From assembly GCF_902493215.1 (NCBI RefSeq), contig NZ_CABUOL010000012.1, positions 23,922-87,921 of the forward strand: a stretch of 64,000 nucleotides of DNA, read 5' to 3'. How positions within the stretch are numbered: the stretch's first letter is position 1; each line of letters starts with the position of its first letter. The position numbers and the translations under genes are program-made. The notes below the pieces were generated by a model. It saw nothing but the letters and a program-made list of their open reading frames with translations, was not told where the DNA came from and did not search any database. Below, piece after piece: positions 31,788-39,412 of the stretch. The DNA comes from an uncultured Mediterranea sp. (GTDB lineage Bacteria > Bacteroidota > Bacteroidia > Bacteroidales > Bacteroidaceae).

Positions 31788-33487
31788 TTCAACTTTTATA
31801 TGTCGATCTGTTTTGCGGTGCCGGAGGAACCAGTACAGGAGTAGAAAATGCGCGATATGCCGGTGAACAATGCGCCAAGGTGATAGCTTGCGTCAACCAC
31901 GATGCAAACGCCATCGCCAGCCATGCGGCCAACCATCCCGAAGCGCTGCACTTCACGGAGGATATCCGTACATTGGAGTTATCTCCTTTGATTTCTCACA
32001 TAGAACGAATGAAGAAGATTTATCCGGATACGTTGGTCGTGCTGTGGGCATCGCTGGAATGCACCAATTTTTCCAAGGCAAAGGGAGGCCAGCCACGGGA
32101 CGCGGACAGCCGGACTTTGGCCGAACACTTGTTCCGCTACATCGAAGCCATCGACCCGGACTACATCCAGATAGAGAACGTTGAGGAATTCATGTCTTGG
32201 GGCGACATGGACGAACATGGGCACCCTATCAGTAAGGACAAGGGCCGTTGCTATGAGAGGTGGAAAAGGAACGTGAAGCGATACGGCTACGACTTCGATT
32301 GGCGCATCCTGAACGCTGCCGACTATGGTGCCTATACCACCCGCAAGCGTTTCTTCGGCATCTTTGCCAAGCGTGGCCTGCCCATTGTATTTCCGGAGCC
32401 TACACACTGCAAGGATGGCAAAACAGATATGTTCGGACGGCTGGAGAAGTGGAAGCCTGTCAAGGAAGTGCTCGATTTCTCCGACGAGGGAGATAGCATC
32501 TTCTGCCGGAAGAAGCCGCTGGCCGAGAAGACCCTTGAACGTATCTATGCCGGACTGATTAAGTTCGTAGCCGGAGGAAAGGAAGCTTTCATCGTGAAGT
32601 ACAACTCAATGAGCCGGACGGGAAAATACCAGGCTCCGAGCGTTGACGAACCTTGTCCGGTTGTAGCGACACAAGGGCGGTTGGCATTGGCTAAGGTAAA
32701 CTTCCTTTCCAAACAATTTAGTGGACATCCTGAAAGCAAAAATATTTCTGTGGATGAACCAGCCGGAACAATTACATGTAAAGACCATCATGCTTTCGTA
32801 TCGGCCTATTACGAAAACGGGCATAATCATTCGGTACAACTACCTGCGCCGACGGTCACAACCAAAGACCGTTTATCCTTAGTAATGCCGTTCTTTATGA
32901 ATTACTATTCCGGAGGAGGCCAATTGGGAAGCGTTGAAACCCCATGCCCGGCCATAATGACGGTGCCCAAGCAGAACCTCGTAACTCCAGTTCTTATGAG
33001 ACAGGTTGCTCTCCGTAAACCTTGGATAATGAACACGGCTTTTTCCAATGTAGGAAGCAGCATCGAACAACCTTCACAGACCGTCACCGCAAACAGAAAA
33101 TGGTTCTATCTGATGAACCCTCAGTTTGCCAGTGCAGGCGGTTCGGTTAACAATCCATGCTTCACATTGATTGCACGGATGGACAAGATGCCGCCTTATC
33201 TCGTAGCCGCCGAGGGAGGTATAGGGATACAGGTTGCTCCTGGGGACAGCCCGATGACCATCAAGATTAAGGAGTTCATGGCTCTCTATGGGATTATCGA
33301 CATCAAGATGCGGATGCTTAGGATTGCAGAACTAAAGAAGATTATGGGTTTCCCGGAAGACTATGTGCTGATTGGACCGCAGTCAGACCAAAAGAAGTTT
33401 ATCGGCAATGCGGTGGAGGTGAATATGGCTCGTGTGCTTTGTGAGGCGATATGTAAGGAGATTGTTAGGAAACGAAAAGTTGCGTAA
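31784..33487 (+). CDS. DNA cytosine-C5 methyltransferase
   Basis: A 567-residue Dcm-type enzyme. Motif I is VDLFCGAGGTSTG (about 7-19), motif IV reads SLECTNFSKAKGG with the catalytic Cys, motif VI is IENVEEF, motif VIII is TTRKRFFG, and the C-terminal motifs IX-X are KKIMGFPEDY and GNAVEVNMA. The usual Pro before the catalytic Cys is replaced by Glu. The long middle region (about 210-470), with repeated PAPTV/PCPAI-like blocks, should be target recognition. No cognate endonuclease is adjacent, so it may protect phage DNA. The start follows ACGATT directly. Confidence 0.88.
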   Translation: MIQLLYVDLFCGAGGTSTGVENARYAGEQCAKVIACVNHDANAIASHAANHPEALHFTEDIRTLELSPLISHIERMKKIYPDTLVVLWASLECTNFSKAKGGQPRDADSRTLAEHLFRYIEAIDPDYIQIENVEEFMSWGDMDEHGHPISKDKGRCYERWKRNVKRYGYDFDWRILNAADYGAYTTRKRFFGIFAKRGLPIVFPEPTHCKDGKTDMFGRLEKWKPVKEVLDFSDEGDSIFCRKKPLAEKTLERIYAGLIKFVAGGKEAFIVKYNSMSRTGKYQAPSVDEPCPVVATQGRLALAKVNFLSKQFSGHPESKNISVDEPAGTITCKDHHAFVSAYYENGHNHSVQLPAPTVTTKDRLSLVMPFFMNYYSGGGQLGSVETPCPAIMTVPKQNLVTPVLMRQVALRKPWIMNTAFSNVGSSIEQPSQTVTANRKWFYLMNPQFASAGGSVNNPCFTLIARMDKMPPYLVAAEGGIGIQVAPGDSPMTIKIKEFMALYGIIDIKMRMLRIAELKKIMGFPEDYVLIGPQSDQKKFIGNAVEVNMARVLCEAICKEIVRKRKVA

Positions 33488-33492
33488 TTCGG

Positions 33493-33515
33493 CTTTACGT
33501 AAAGTTTATGTAAAG
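33493..33515. repeat. 23-bp palindrome, first copy
   Basis: Half-site CTTTACGTAAA, central G, then TTTATGTAAAG: a near-perfect dyad 22 bases upstream of ATG 33538. A second, perfect copy lies at 33946-33968. Confidence 0.8.
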
Positions 33516-33537
33516 CGAATAAATCAAAAAAAGTATT

Positions 33538-33945
33538 ATGGGAAAACTGAAAGTCTATTACGGCTGGGCAAAAATAGGGAACGTCCGTAAAAAGCGTTCC
33601 CTATCTGTAATGTTCGAGAATGATATACAAGGATGCAGAAGTGACCGAGGGCAAAGGTGTTTGAGGACAATACAGGACACCGTAATAGAACGATACCAGA
33701 CGGATGAAGAAGAGAATGAAGGTAGGAAGCAGAACAGAATATTCACAGAATACAGTTTGTTCCTCGATGAGAAGCCTATCAATGGCAGTCTTGAGATATG
33801 CTTGCTGATTAACAGTGAAGCAGACATAAACCATGTTTCTAAGGCCATACGTGATAAGATTTCCGAAGCACTAAGAAAGGCTTTCCTTTTGGCCAATCCC
33901 GGTTATAAAGAACCGAATAGTCAACTATCCTTATACCTTGAATGA
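33538..33945 (+). CDS. Phage protein, unknown function
   Basis: A 135-residue protein that I do not recognise. It begins MGKLKVYYGWAKIGNVRKKR and has an alpha/beta pattern ending in a helical segment (KAIRDKISEALRKAFLL). A small open frame just downstream starts similarly and has the same upstream palindrome, suggesting a duplicated unit. Confidence 0.6.
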   Translation: MGKLKVYYGWAKIGNVRKKRSLSVMFENDIQGCRSDRGQRCLRTIQDTVIERYQTDEEENEGRKQNRIFTEYSLFLDEKPINGSLEICLLINSEADINHVSKAIRDKISEALRKAFLLANPGYKEPNSQLSLYLE

Positions 33946-33968
33946 CTTTACCTAAAGTTTAGGTAAAG
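33946..33968. repeat. 23-bp palindrome, second copy
   Basis: Half-site CTTTACCTAAA, central G, and its exact complement: a perfect dyad 21 bases upstream of ATG 33990, directly after the stop of the preceding gene. Confidence 0.85.
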
Positions 33969-33989
33969 TGGAAAAAGCAAGAAAATATT

Positions 33990-34067
33990 ATGGGAAAGCA
34001 AGAAAGCGTTATCGATTGGTTTCAGATGGTCAATTTTGCCAATGTGGCCGAGTCAGAGAAACGTTAA
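33990..34067 (+). pseudogene. Short remnant resembling the start of the preceding gene
   Basis: A 25-codon open frame starting MGKQESVIDW and ending NVAESEKR. It shares the MGK start, the upstream palindrome and the spacer sequence with the 33538 gene, so it looks like a decayed duplicate, although a real micro-protein cannot be ruled out. Confidence 0.4.
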
Positions 34068-34092
34068 GAAGAACTTGTAAAATGAAAGAATA

Positions 34093-34311
34093 ATGGCGAA
34101 CAAGAACATTATGCCTCCAACCAAGGAGCGCAAGGCAGATACAACCAAGAATGGCAATGACTTATCTGAGTATATTGAACATCAGAAAAAACGTGAAAAA
34201 CGGTTGTACCCATTACGGATTAATCAAACAACCGTCATATATGTCACTAAAGAGAAGCAGACAAGTGAGTATGCGGATTGGTATAGAAGAGAACGTTTAA
34301 AAATCAAATGA
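34093..34311 (+). CDS. Small basic protein, unknown function
   Basis: A 72-residue basic protein (YIEHQKKREKRLYPLRINQT in the middle). No family is recognised; likely an early accessory gene. It stops one base before the next start. Confidence 0.55.
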   Translation: MANKNIMPPTKERKADTTKNGNDLSEYIEHQKKREKRLYPLRINQTTVIYVTKEKQTSEYADWYRRERLKIK

Positions 34312-34312
34312 T

Positions 34313-34672
34313 ATGGAACTGAATACTACAAAAGAAGACATGCTGGAGCGGTTCAGGCTCTACGGTGAGATTTACTGCACACTGGCTACTATGCCTGGTA
34401 ATGACTACATGTGTGATATCCGCATAGATGTTGATGAAATATGTGAAGTTTTGGATATTGACGAAGATGATATGGTCTTTGATTTCGGGGATGAAAGCGG
34501 AAGGTTGGACTTTATCGAAATTGAAGATGGCATGATGACCGTATGGTATTATGGATTTTCGGATGGGTGTAACAGAGGATGGACCATTATCCGCTTCCCA
34601 ACCAATACTATCCGTAAGCTGAATGATCTGCTGGAAAGATATGTGAAAGCATTGAAGGAGGAAGAGGTATGA
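34313..34672 (+). CDS. Acidic phage protein, unknown function
   Basis: A 119-residue acidic protein with a beta-rich middle (VFDFGDESGRLDFIEIEDGM) and a helical C-terminus. No family is recognised. The stop overlaps the next start (ATGA). Confidence 0.55.
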   Translation: MELNTTKEDMLERFRLYGEIYCTLATMPGNDYMCDIRIDVDEICEVLDIDEDDMVFDFGDESGRLDFIEIEDGMMTVWYYGFSDGCNRGWTIIRFPTNTIRKLNDLLERYVKALKEEEV

Positions 34673-34974
34673 GAAATGAAGACATGGACATCGGATTTGA
34701 CCGTTATATGACAATGAATAACGGAAATTACCGTGAGCATTATAGCGAGGAAAGTATAGATAATATGAAAACCGATTTCTTCGCCGGAGCTGAATGGCGC
34801 ATCAACAGCGTTTGGCATGACGCGAGCGAAATGCCGGAAAAGAAATTTGCGTTGGTTGAATACGATTGTTTTCCTAAAGGGCATGGATACTTGGTTGTCC
34901 CCGACGTACGGGAAGTTATTGGTAGTATCACACGCTGGGCTTATATAGAAGACTTGATACCTATGGAGGATTGA
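34669..34974 (+). CDS. DUF551-like phage protein
   Basis: A 101-residue protein whose second half (INSVWHDASEMPEKKFALVE ending RWAYIEDLIP) follows the pattern of DUF551-type phage proteins, which carry a conserved Trp near the start and a Trp-containing end. The function of that family is unknown. It overlaps both neighbours by 4 bases. Confidence 0.55.
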   Translation: MRNEDMDIGFDRYMTMNNGNYREHYSEESIDNMKTDFFAGAEWRINSVWHDASEMPEKKFALVEYDCFPKGHGYLVVPDVREVIGSITRWAYIEDLIPMED

Positions 34975-35450
34975 ATATGAGCATACTTGTACACGAAACG
35001 CAGTTACAGCGTATAATCAGGAAGACTGGCCGCAGACCGGTGCAGTGCAAATGTCAGCATTGCAAGCAGCAATGTCATACCCCTTGCCTGGGTACACCGC
35101 AAGATATCCTCAAGCTTATCGAAGCCGGATATAAAGACAGACTTGCACCAACACAATGGTGTGTGGGCATCATTATGGGAGTTACTAATATGTCTATTCC
35201 GATGATCCAGGCCAAACAAGAAGGAGACTGGTGTACGTTCTACAAGGATGGTTTGTGTGAACTGCACGATACCGGATTGAAGCCGACAGAGGGGAAATTG
35301 TCACACCATAGTATTCGGATTGATAACTTCAAACCAAGTAAAAGCATTGCGTGGAATGTGGCCAAGGAATGGCTGAACGAAGAAAATGTTGAATGCATTG
35401 AGAAAATATGCGATGCTATGGCAGCAGATAATGAAACGCAGTTGATATAA
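34971..35450 (+). CDS. YkgJ-type cysteine-cluster protein
   Basis: A 159-residue protein with a dense Cys pattern (CKCQHCKQQCHTPC near residues 26-39) and a second motif WCTFYKDGLCELHDTGLKP (about 85-103), both typical of YkgJ/UPF0153 zinc- or iron-binding proteins. It may bind a metal cluster; the biochemical role is unknown. An alternative start is ATG 34977. Confidence 0.65.
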   Translation: MNMSILVHETQLQRIIRKTGRRPVQCKCQHCKQQCHTPCLGTPQDILKLIEAGYKDRLAPTQWCVGIIMGVTNMSIPMIQAKQEGDWCTFYKDGLCELHDTGLKPTEGKLSHHSIRIDNFKPSKSIAWNVAKEWLNEENVECIEKICDAMAADNETQLI

Positions 35451-35454
35451 AGAT

Positions 35455-36027
35455 ATGAAGAACCTGAACGACCTAAGAGATAAAGCCTATCAGTGTGCAG
35501 TATCGCACGGATGGCATGAAGATAACCTAAGTGATGAACATTTCCTTTGCTTGGTTATATCCGAACTGATGGAGGCGGTGGAAGCGGACCGGAAAGGAAT
35601 GCACGCTAAACGGGATAATTTTGAGTATTACATGAAACAGAGGAAACGTGATGATGGTGAATTTATGTATGTTTTCAAAATCGACATCAAAGACAGCGTG
35701 GAGGATGAGCTTGCCGACGCCTGCATCCGACTGCTGGATCTGGCAGGATTGAGAAATGTAGATTTAGGTGAAGTCAATCTTGATGAATTGAAATGTTCAG
35801 AGGGGTTCTTTGACTGGACTTTTACAGAATCCATGTTCTTCTTGGTCTGCAACTTGACAAATACTGATTTCATTGAATCGCATTCCTTCGATAGTTATCT
35901 TCGAGTAGCTTTGATGGAAATCATGAGTTTCTGTGTGAAGAAAAACATCGACATTTTCTGGTTTATCGAACAGAAGATGAAGTACAACGAACTTCGCCCA
36001 TTTATGCACGGTGGGAAAGCATATTAA
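35455..36027 (+). CDS. MazG-like nucleotide pyrophosphohydrolase
   Basis: A 190-residue protein with the MazG-type helical metal site: LVISELMEAVEADRKG (Glu-x-x-Glu) followed by SVEDELADACIRLLDLAG (Glu-x-x-Asp). Phage MazG homologues hydrolyse NTPs or alarmones such as ppGpp, altering host nucleotide pools. It ends before an 88-base gap that contains two copies of a CACACGATT block without usable genes. Confidence 0.75.
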   Translation: MKNLNDLRDKAYQCAVSHGWHEDNLSDEHFLCLVISELMEAVEADRKGMHAKRDNFEYYMKQRKRDDGEFMYVFKIDIKDSVEDELADACIRLLDLAGLRNVDLGEVNLDELKCSEGFFDWTFTESMFFLVCNLTNTDFIESHSFDSYLRVALMEIMSFCVKKNIDIFWFIEQKMKYNELRPFMHGGKAY

Positions 36028-36115
36028 AAAAGGGAGCCAGCCCACACGATTAAAAGCCAACTCCCCCACACGATTATGATGCAAATATAAGAATTCCAAT
36101 CAAAATAATCGTGCT

Positions 36116-36553
36116 ATGACAAAAGAATTTTCATCAATCGTGGAGTTGAAATCAATACGTGAACAGAAATCAAGATTATCGGAACGTGAGCAGGAGTTAT
36201 CATCCCCTATCCTGACTGATTTTACTTTCATTCCGGAGATTTATGAGTGGTTCAGAGAAATACTTTCCGATGCAGATTGTCCGTCCAATCCGGAAAGTGT
36301 TACCCAGCGAAAGAAGTTCCTCTTCATCGTGTTGTTCCTCTTCGCCCCCAGTGTGCTTGCCGGCGGGCGGCTGCCGAACGGCATCCGGGCAGAGATTTCA
36401 GGTGTCTTCCCGGATGTTTCCCCGTGTGTAATATCAAACAATATTGCTGATGTTTCCTTTATCTATCAGCAGTATAAGGATTTTCGTCAAGATATAGAGT
36501 ACCTTTACAACCAAATATTAGAACGGCTGAAAAACAAAGGACTAATCAAGTAG
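36116..36553 (+). CDS. Phage protein, unknown function
   Basis: A 145-residue protein with a central hydrophobic stretch (FLFIVLFLFAPSVLAGG, about 63-79) and a helical C-terminus. The C-terminal order of helices and the position upstream of toxin genes do not identify it; related proteins occur in Bacteroides phages. It is followed by a strong terminator at 36556-36586. Confidence 0.55.
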   Translation: MTKEFSSIVELKSIREQKSRLSEREQELSSPILTDFTFIPEIYEWFREILSDADCPSNPESVTQRKKFLFIVLFLFAPSVLAGGRLPNGIRAEISGVFPDVSPCVISNNIADVSFIYQQYKDFRQDIEYLYNQILERLKNKGLIK

Positions 36554-36555
36554 CT

Positions 36556-36586
36556 GCTGGTGCTGTATAAGCTCCAGCATTTTTTT
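36556..36586 (+). terminator. Terminator upstream of the first HicAB cassette
   Basis: GCTGG-T-GCT pairs with AGC-T-CCAGC around a five-base loop and is followed by a long T run (36580-36586), isolating the toxin-antitoxin cassette from the upstream operon. Confidence 0.85.
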
Positions 36587-36592
36587 ATTATT

Positions 36593-36643
36593 TGTAGCAA
36601 AAATGTTACAATAAAGTTTGCGTAATTGTAGCGAAAATGTTAC
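36593..36643. promoter_or_regulatory. HicAB operator repeats
   Basis: TGTAGCAAAAATGTTAC (36593-36609) and TGTAGCGAAAATGTTAC (36627-36643) are 17-base direct repeats 34 bp apart, each an imperfect dyad. The second overlaps the -7 element, suiting autorepression by HicB. Confidence 0.75.
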
Positions 36644-36648
36644 CTTTG
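36617..36648 (+). promoter_or_regulatory. HicAB promoter
   Basis: TTTG (36617-36620), a 20-base spacer and TACCTTTG (36641-36648) match the Bacteroides consensus, 24 bases before the hicA start. Confidence 0.78.
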
Positions 36649-36671
36649 TATTGTTAAATAACAAAAGCGAT

Positions 36672-36854
36672 ATGAAATTTAGTGAAATGCACAGAAGACT
36701 TGAGCAGGCAGGCTGGTATATTTTCAAGGAAACAGACCACCGCTACTACGCTCACAAGGATTTTCCTTACTTGATTAAAGTCGGTCGGCATGGTAGTAAA
36801 GAAGTACCGCCAAATGAGTTTAACAAAGTAATGAAGAAAGCAGGGCTAAAATAA
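36672..36854 (+). CDS. hicA: HicA family mRNA-interferase toxin
   Basis: A 60-residue toxin starting MKFSEMHRRLEQAGWYIFKE. The double-stranded-RNA-binding-like fold of HicA is recognisable from the LEQAGW segment, the central His-containing strand (HKDFPYLIKVGRHGSKEVP) and the KKAGLK end. The annotated family usually has a Gly-His pair at the active site, here RHGSKEVP. A GC-rich hairpin spans the stop codon (36840-36861). The antitoxin gene follows after 35 bases. Confidence 0.85.
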   Translation: MKFSEMHRRLEQAGWYIFKETDHRYYAHKDFPYLIKVGRHGSKEVPPNEFNKVMKKAGLK

Positions 36855-36861
36855 GCCCTGC
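36840..36861 (+). promoter_or_regulatory. Hairpin across the hicA stop codon
   Basis: GCAGGGCT pairs with AGCCCTGC over a six-base loop that includes the stop. No T run follows, so it may modulate toxin/antitoxin expression or RNA stability rather than terminate. Confidence 0.6.
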
Positions 36862-36889
36862 ACTTCATTCCAACATAAATTGCACGATT

Positions 36890-37297
36890 ATGAAGAAAAA
36901 AGTAAAAGCAATCATCAGCAAGTCCGATACAGGGTTTGTTATTATGATGGAAGGGTTTGATTGGGCTATGTCCTATGGCGACACATTGGAGGAAGCTAAA
37001 GCGGATTTTGAAAAATTTCCGCAGGAGTATATTGAAATGTCTAAGGAAGCAGGGAAGGAGATACCGCCTGAATTGAATAATGGCGAATTGGAGTTTGAAT
37101 ATGTTTATGATTTATCTGGCTTCTTTAAGCAGTTCCCGTTCATTTCGGCAACCGCATTGGCTAAAAGACTGGGAATAAATGAAGGGCTTATGAGGCGTTA
37201 TAAGTCCGGTTGCGCTCCAGTAGGAGAAATGCAGAAAAAAAGGATATTGGATGGCATTCATGCCATTGGTAAAGAACTGCTTTCCGTTCAATTCTAA
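36890..37297 (+). CDS. hicB: HicB family antitoxin with C-terminal HTH
   Basis: A 135-residue antitoxin. The N-terminal HicB fold (KAIISKSDTGFVIMMEGFDW, then SYGDTLEEAKADFEKFPQEY) is followed by a C-terminal helix-turn-helix (ATALAKRLGINEGLMRRYKSG) for DNA binding. It should neutralise HicA and repress the operon through the repeats at 36593-36643. The start is preceded directly by ACGATT. Confidence 0.85.
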   Translation: MKKKVKAIISKSDTGFVIMMEGFDWAMSYGDTLEEAKADFEKFPQEYIEMSKEAGKEIPPELNNGELEFEYVYDLSGFFKQFPFISATALAKRLGINEGLMRRYKSGCAPVGEMQKKRILDGIHAIGKELLSVQF

Positions 37298-37325
37298 GTC
37301 GCTTTTGTTATTGTACGAGAAAGTA

Positions 37326-37355
37326 AAAAGCCGGAGCATTATGCTTCCGGCTTTT
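37326..37355. terminator. Bidirectional terminator between hicB and the ASCH gene
   Basis: AAAAGCCGG pairs with CCGGCTTTT, with AGCA/TGCT continuing the stem after a bulge. A/T tracts on both sides suit convergent transcripts. Confidence 0.82.
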
Positions 37356-37357
37356 GT

Positions 37358-37765
37358 CTATTTTCTATGTACTTCTATTATTTTACCTAAATGAAAAGCT
37401 ATTTGCCAAAAAGCATATAAATCAGCACGTATCATATTTGGTATGAACCTAAAGCCGTCAACCTCTACTAAAGCCGTATCACGTTCTTTGGCATATCCAA
37501 CGGCAATATACAAATATTTGTAAGGTTTAGGTACAAACGGAAAATTTCCGTTATTATAATCGTCAATGAAATATTCTTTATCTGGTTGGGTTACATCAGG
37601 ATTAAGAACATATTTGCCGTTTCTATCTTTGAGCAAATAACGATTTGCGGTAATACCCTCTTTGATTTCTCTATACTCTTCTTTCTTTGTACCTGCTATT
37701 ATCTGGTCAAAATAAACTTGTTTTATAGGCAAGTAAAGAGTATTCTCTTTAGTAGGTGTTTCCAT
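37358..37765 (-). CDS. ASCH-domain protein (paralogue of the 39791 gene)
   Basis: A 135-residue protein with an N-terminal LPIKQVYFDQIIAGTKKEEYREIK, the typical entry strand-helix of ASCH/PUA-like domains, which bind RNA or modified nucleotides. A second copy of the family lies at 39791-40150 on the other strand (LIIKQKFFDEILSGKKTQEF). It starts 2 bases after the XRE regulator stop and is probably co-transcribed with it. Confidence 0.75.
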   Translation of the reverse strand: METPTKENTLYLPIKQVYFDQIIAGTKKEEYREIKEGITANRYLLKDRNGKYVLNPDVTQPDKEYFIDDYNNGNFPFVPKPYKYLYIAVGYAKERDTALVEVDGFRFIPNMIRADLYAFWQIAFHLGKIIEVHRK

Positions 37766-37767
37766 AA

Positions 37768-38025
37768 TTATTCTATTTTAAGATTTATATCTTTCCCACA
37801 ATGAGGACAAGTCAAAGAGATACCATCCTTTTTGTGGTGTATTTCTTCTGGATTGGCAAAAAGCTGCCATGTTTCAACACCTAAAACCGATGCAAATTTT
37901 TTAATAGTTTCTAATGTCGGATTTTTCATCAATCCATTAAGATTTTGTTTTTTGATACCTAATAAATCAGAGAAAGCGGTTTTAGTCAATCCTTTTTCTT
38001 TTAGTAATGCTTCAATATTATCCAT
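37768..38025 (-). CDS. XRE-family regulator with a C-terminal zinc ribbon
   Basis: An 85-residue regulator. The N-terminal HTH reads LTKTAFSDLLGIKKQNLNGL, and the C-terminus carries CPHCG, half of a zinc ribbon. It is divergent from the 38201 gene, and two dyads of identical design lie in the spacer, so it probably represses both promoters. The following gene on the same strand is an ASCH-domain protein. Confidence 0.8.
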   Translation of the reverse strand: MDNIEALLKEKGLTKTAFSDLLGIKKQNLNGLMKNPTLETIKKFASVLGVETWQLFANPEEIHHKKDGISLTCPHCGKDINLKIE

Positions 38026-38068
38026 ATCTGTAAATTTTAATGCTACAAAATTACTTATTCTTATATAT

Positions 38069-38152
38069 GTAATGTTATTTACATTACTAAATAATGTTAA
38101 GATAAAGATAAAGCATTACTTTTAATTTGCGTTGTAATGTTTTTAGCATTAC
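38069..38152. promoter_or_regulatory. XRE operators (two GTAATG-N7-CATTAC dyads)
   Basis: GTAATG-N7-CATTAC occurs at 38069-38087 and 38134-38152. A half-site CATTAC lies near 38113. The second sits between the -33 and -7 elements of the rightward promoter. Confidence 0.8.
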
Positions 38153-38157
38153 ATTTG
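38126..38157 (+). promoter_or_regulatory. Rightward promoter of the 38201 gene
   Basis: TTTG (38126-38129), 20-base spacer, TACATTTG (38150-38157); occluded by the second XRE operator. Confidence 0.78.
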
Positions 38158-38200
38158 CATCATCAAACAAGAAGTAATAACAATTTAACTACATACGATT

Positions 38201-38488
38201 ATGAAGACAATTAGTAGTGATTACATCAAAGAGATTAAGGCTCAAATCAGAGTTATCAATGAAGCTCTAAAAAGAATACAAGAAGCTGAAAAGATTCAGG
38301 ATTCAGCAGTTAATAATAGAGAATATAACAAGGCGAAGAATGAAGCAATTGATGCAAGTTCAGATGTGATGATTGCATTAGAAGAAGCGGTAAGACTTGC
38401 ATCAGCTATGGGTTGTGAAACTGGTCTGTATGACATAAATAAGTACCACAAGATTGTAGAATTTGATTTCAGAGATTCACATAAATAA
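38201..38488 (+). CDS. Small helical protein, unknown function
   Basis: A 95-residue, largely helical protein with heptad-like character (IKAQIRVINEALKRIQEAEK), probably a coiled coil. It is divergent from the XRE regulator and under its operators. The start follows ACGATT. The family is unknown. Confidence 0.6.
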   Translation: MKTISSDYIKEIKAQIRVINEALKRIQEAEKIQDSAVNNREYNKAKNEAIDASSDVMIALEEAVRLASAMGCETGLYDINKYHKIVEFDFRDSHK

Positions 38489-38532
38489 GTTCAACCAGCA
38501 GCCTTTCGGGGTTGCCACAATATAAGAGAATT

Positions 38533-38721
38533 ATGAGAGTAACAAGCTACATGAAAAGCCATAAGGCAAATGAGTTTTACGTGAAGAAGTCAAGAGGCTA
38601 TTATATGGTCATAGATGGCTATGATATGAGTGTGGCTTCTTTAGAAACTACCGAAGAAGCAGCTAATAAAACGGCTAAAGAGCTTAATGAAATGAGAGCT
38701 AAAAGATTGAATATAGCATAA
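38533..38721 (+). CDS. Small protein, unknown function
   Basis: A 62-residue protein from ATG 38533 (MRVTSYMKSHKANEFYVKKS); the upstream TTG start is unlikely. Mixed basic and acidic, no family. It is followed by a GCAGGGC/GCCCTGC hairpin (38731-38748). Confidence 0.55.
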   Translation: MRVTSYMKSHKANEFYVKKSRGYYMVIDGYDMSVASLETTEEAANKTAKELNEMRAKRLNIA

Positions 38722-38730
38722 GTTTAACCA

Positions 38731-38748
38731 GCAGGGCGAAAGCCCTGC
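38731..38748 (+). repeat. Intergenic GNRA-tetraloop hairpin
   Basis: GCAGGGC-GAAA-GCCCTGC, 7-bp perfect stem with a GAAA loop, without a T run. A similar element lies at 39413-39430. Confidence 0.75.
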
Positions 38749-38766
38749 ATAATCCCCTACACGATT

Positions 38767-39408
38767 ATGAATACATATTACAAATTTTGTCCAAACGTAT
38801 TTCTTGCTAAATGCGATGCTAAGCATGAAAAAGGTGAAACCATTCTTGTAACCACCAAATACGGCAAAGAGAATGAAAGCATAGTGTTTAATCTGATATT
38901 TGAACGTGATGGCTTCTACTATTATTCGATAGTTCGCGTTGATGGCTTTAACGTTCAAGAATGGGCAAAGCGAAAGGCAGAACGTCGGCTGGATTGGGCT
39001 GCCACTGCAGAACGAAAGAGTGAAGAATACTTCAAAGCGTCAAATAAAGACAGCGATTTTCTCTCGTTAGGTGAACCTATTAAAATCGGTCATCATAGCG
39101 AAAGACGACACAGAAAAGCCATTGAAGATGCCTGGCATAATATGGGCAAAAGTGTAGAGCTTGACGAGAAAGCCAGAGAGCATGAAAGAATAGCTCAGTA
39201 TTGGGCAAACAAGGCTGATACTATAAACCTTTCAATGCCTGAAAGCGTGGACTACTATGAGCATAAGTTAGCAGTAGCTAAAGAGTACCATGAGGGGCTG
39301 AAATCCGGCAAATATCCACGTGAGCACTCATACTCTTTGACGTATGCAAAGAAAGCAGTAAACGAAGCTCAAAAGAATTTTGACTTGGCAAAGAAACTTT
39401 GGTTATAA
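38767..39408 (+). CDS. DUF3560-type protein
   Basis: A 213-residue protein with RRLDWAATAERKSEEYFK, then IKIGHHSERRHRKAIEDAW, a pattern typical of DUF3560 proteins found in Bacteroides mobile elements. Mostly helical, with conserved His and Arg residues in the GHHSERRHR segment. The function of the family is unknown. The start follows ACGATT. Confidence 0.75.
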   Translation: MNTYYKFCPNVFLAKCDAKHEKGETILVTTKYGKENESIVFNLIFERDGFYYYSIVRVDGFNVQEWAKRKAERRLDWAATAERKSEEYFKASNKDSDFLSLGEPIKIGHHSERRHRKAIEDAWHNMGKSVELDEKAREHERIAQYWANKADTINLSMPESVDYYEHKLAVAKEYHEGLKSGKYPREHSYSLTYAKKAVNEAQKNFDLAKKLWL

Positions 39409-39412
39409 ACCC

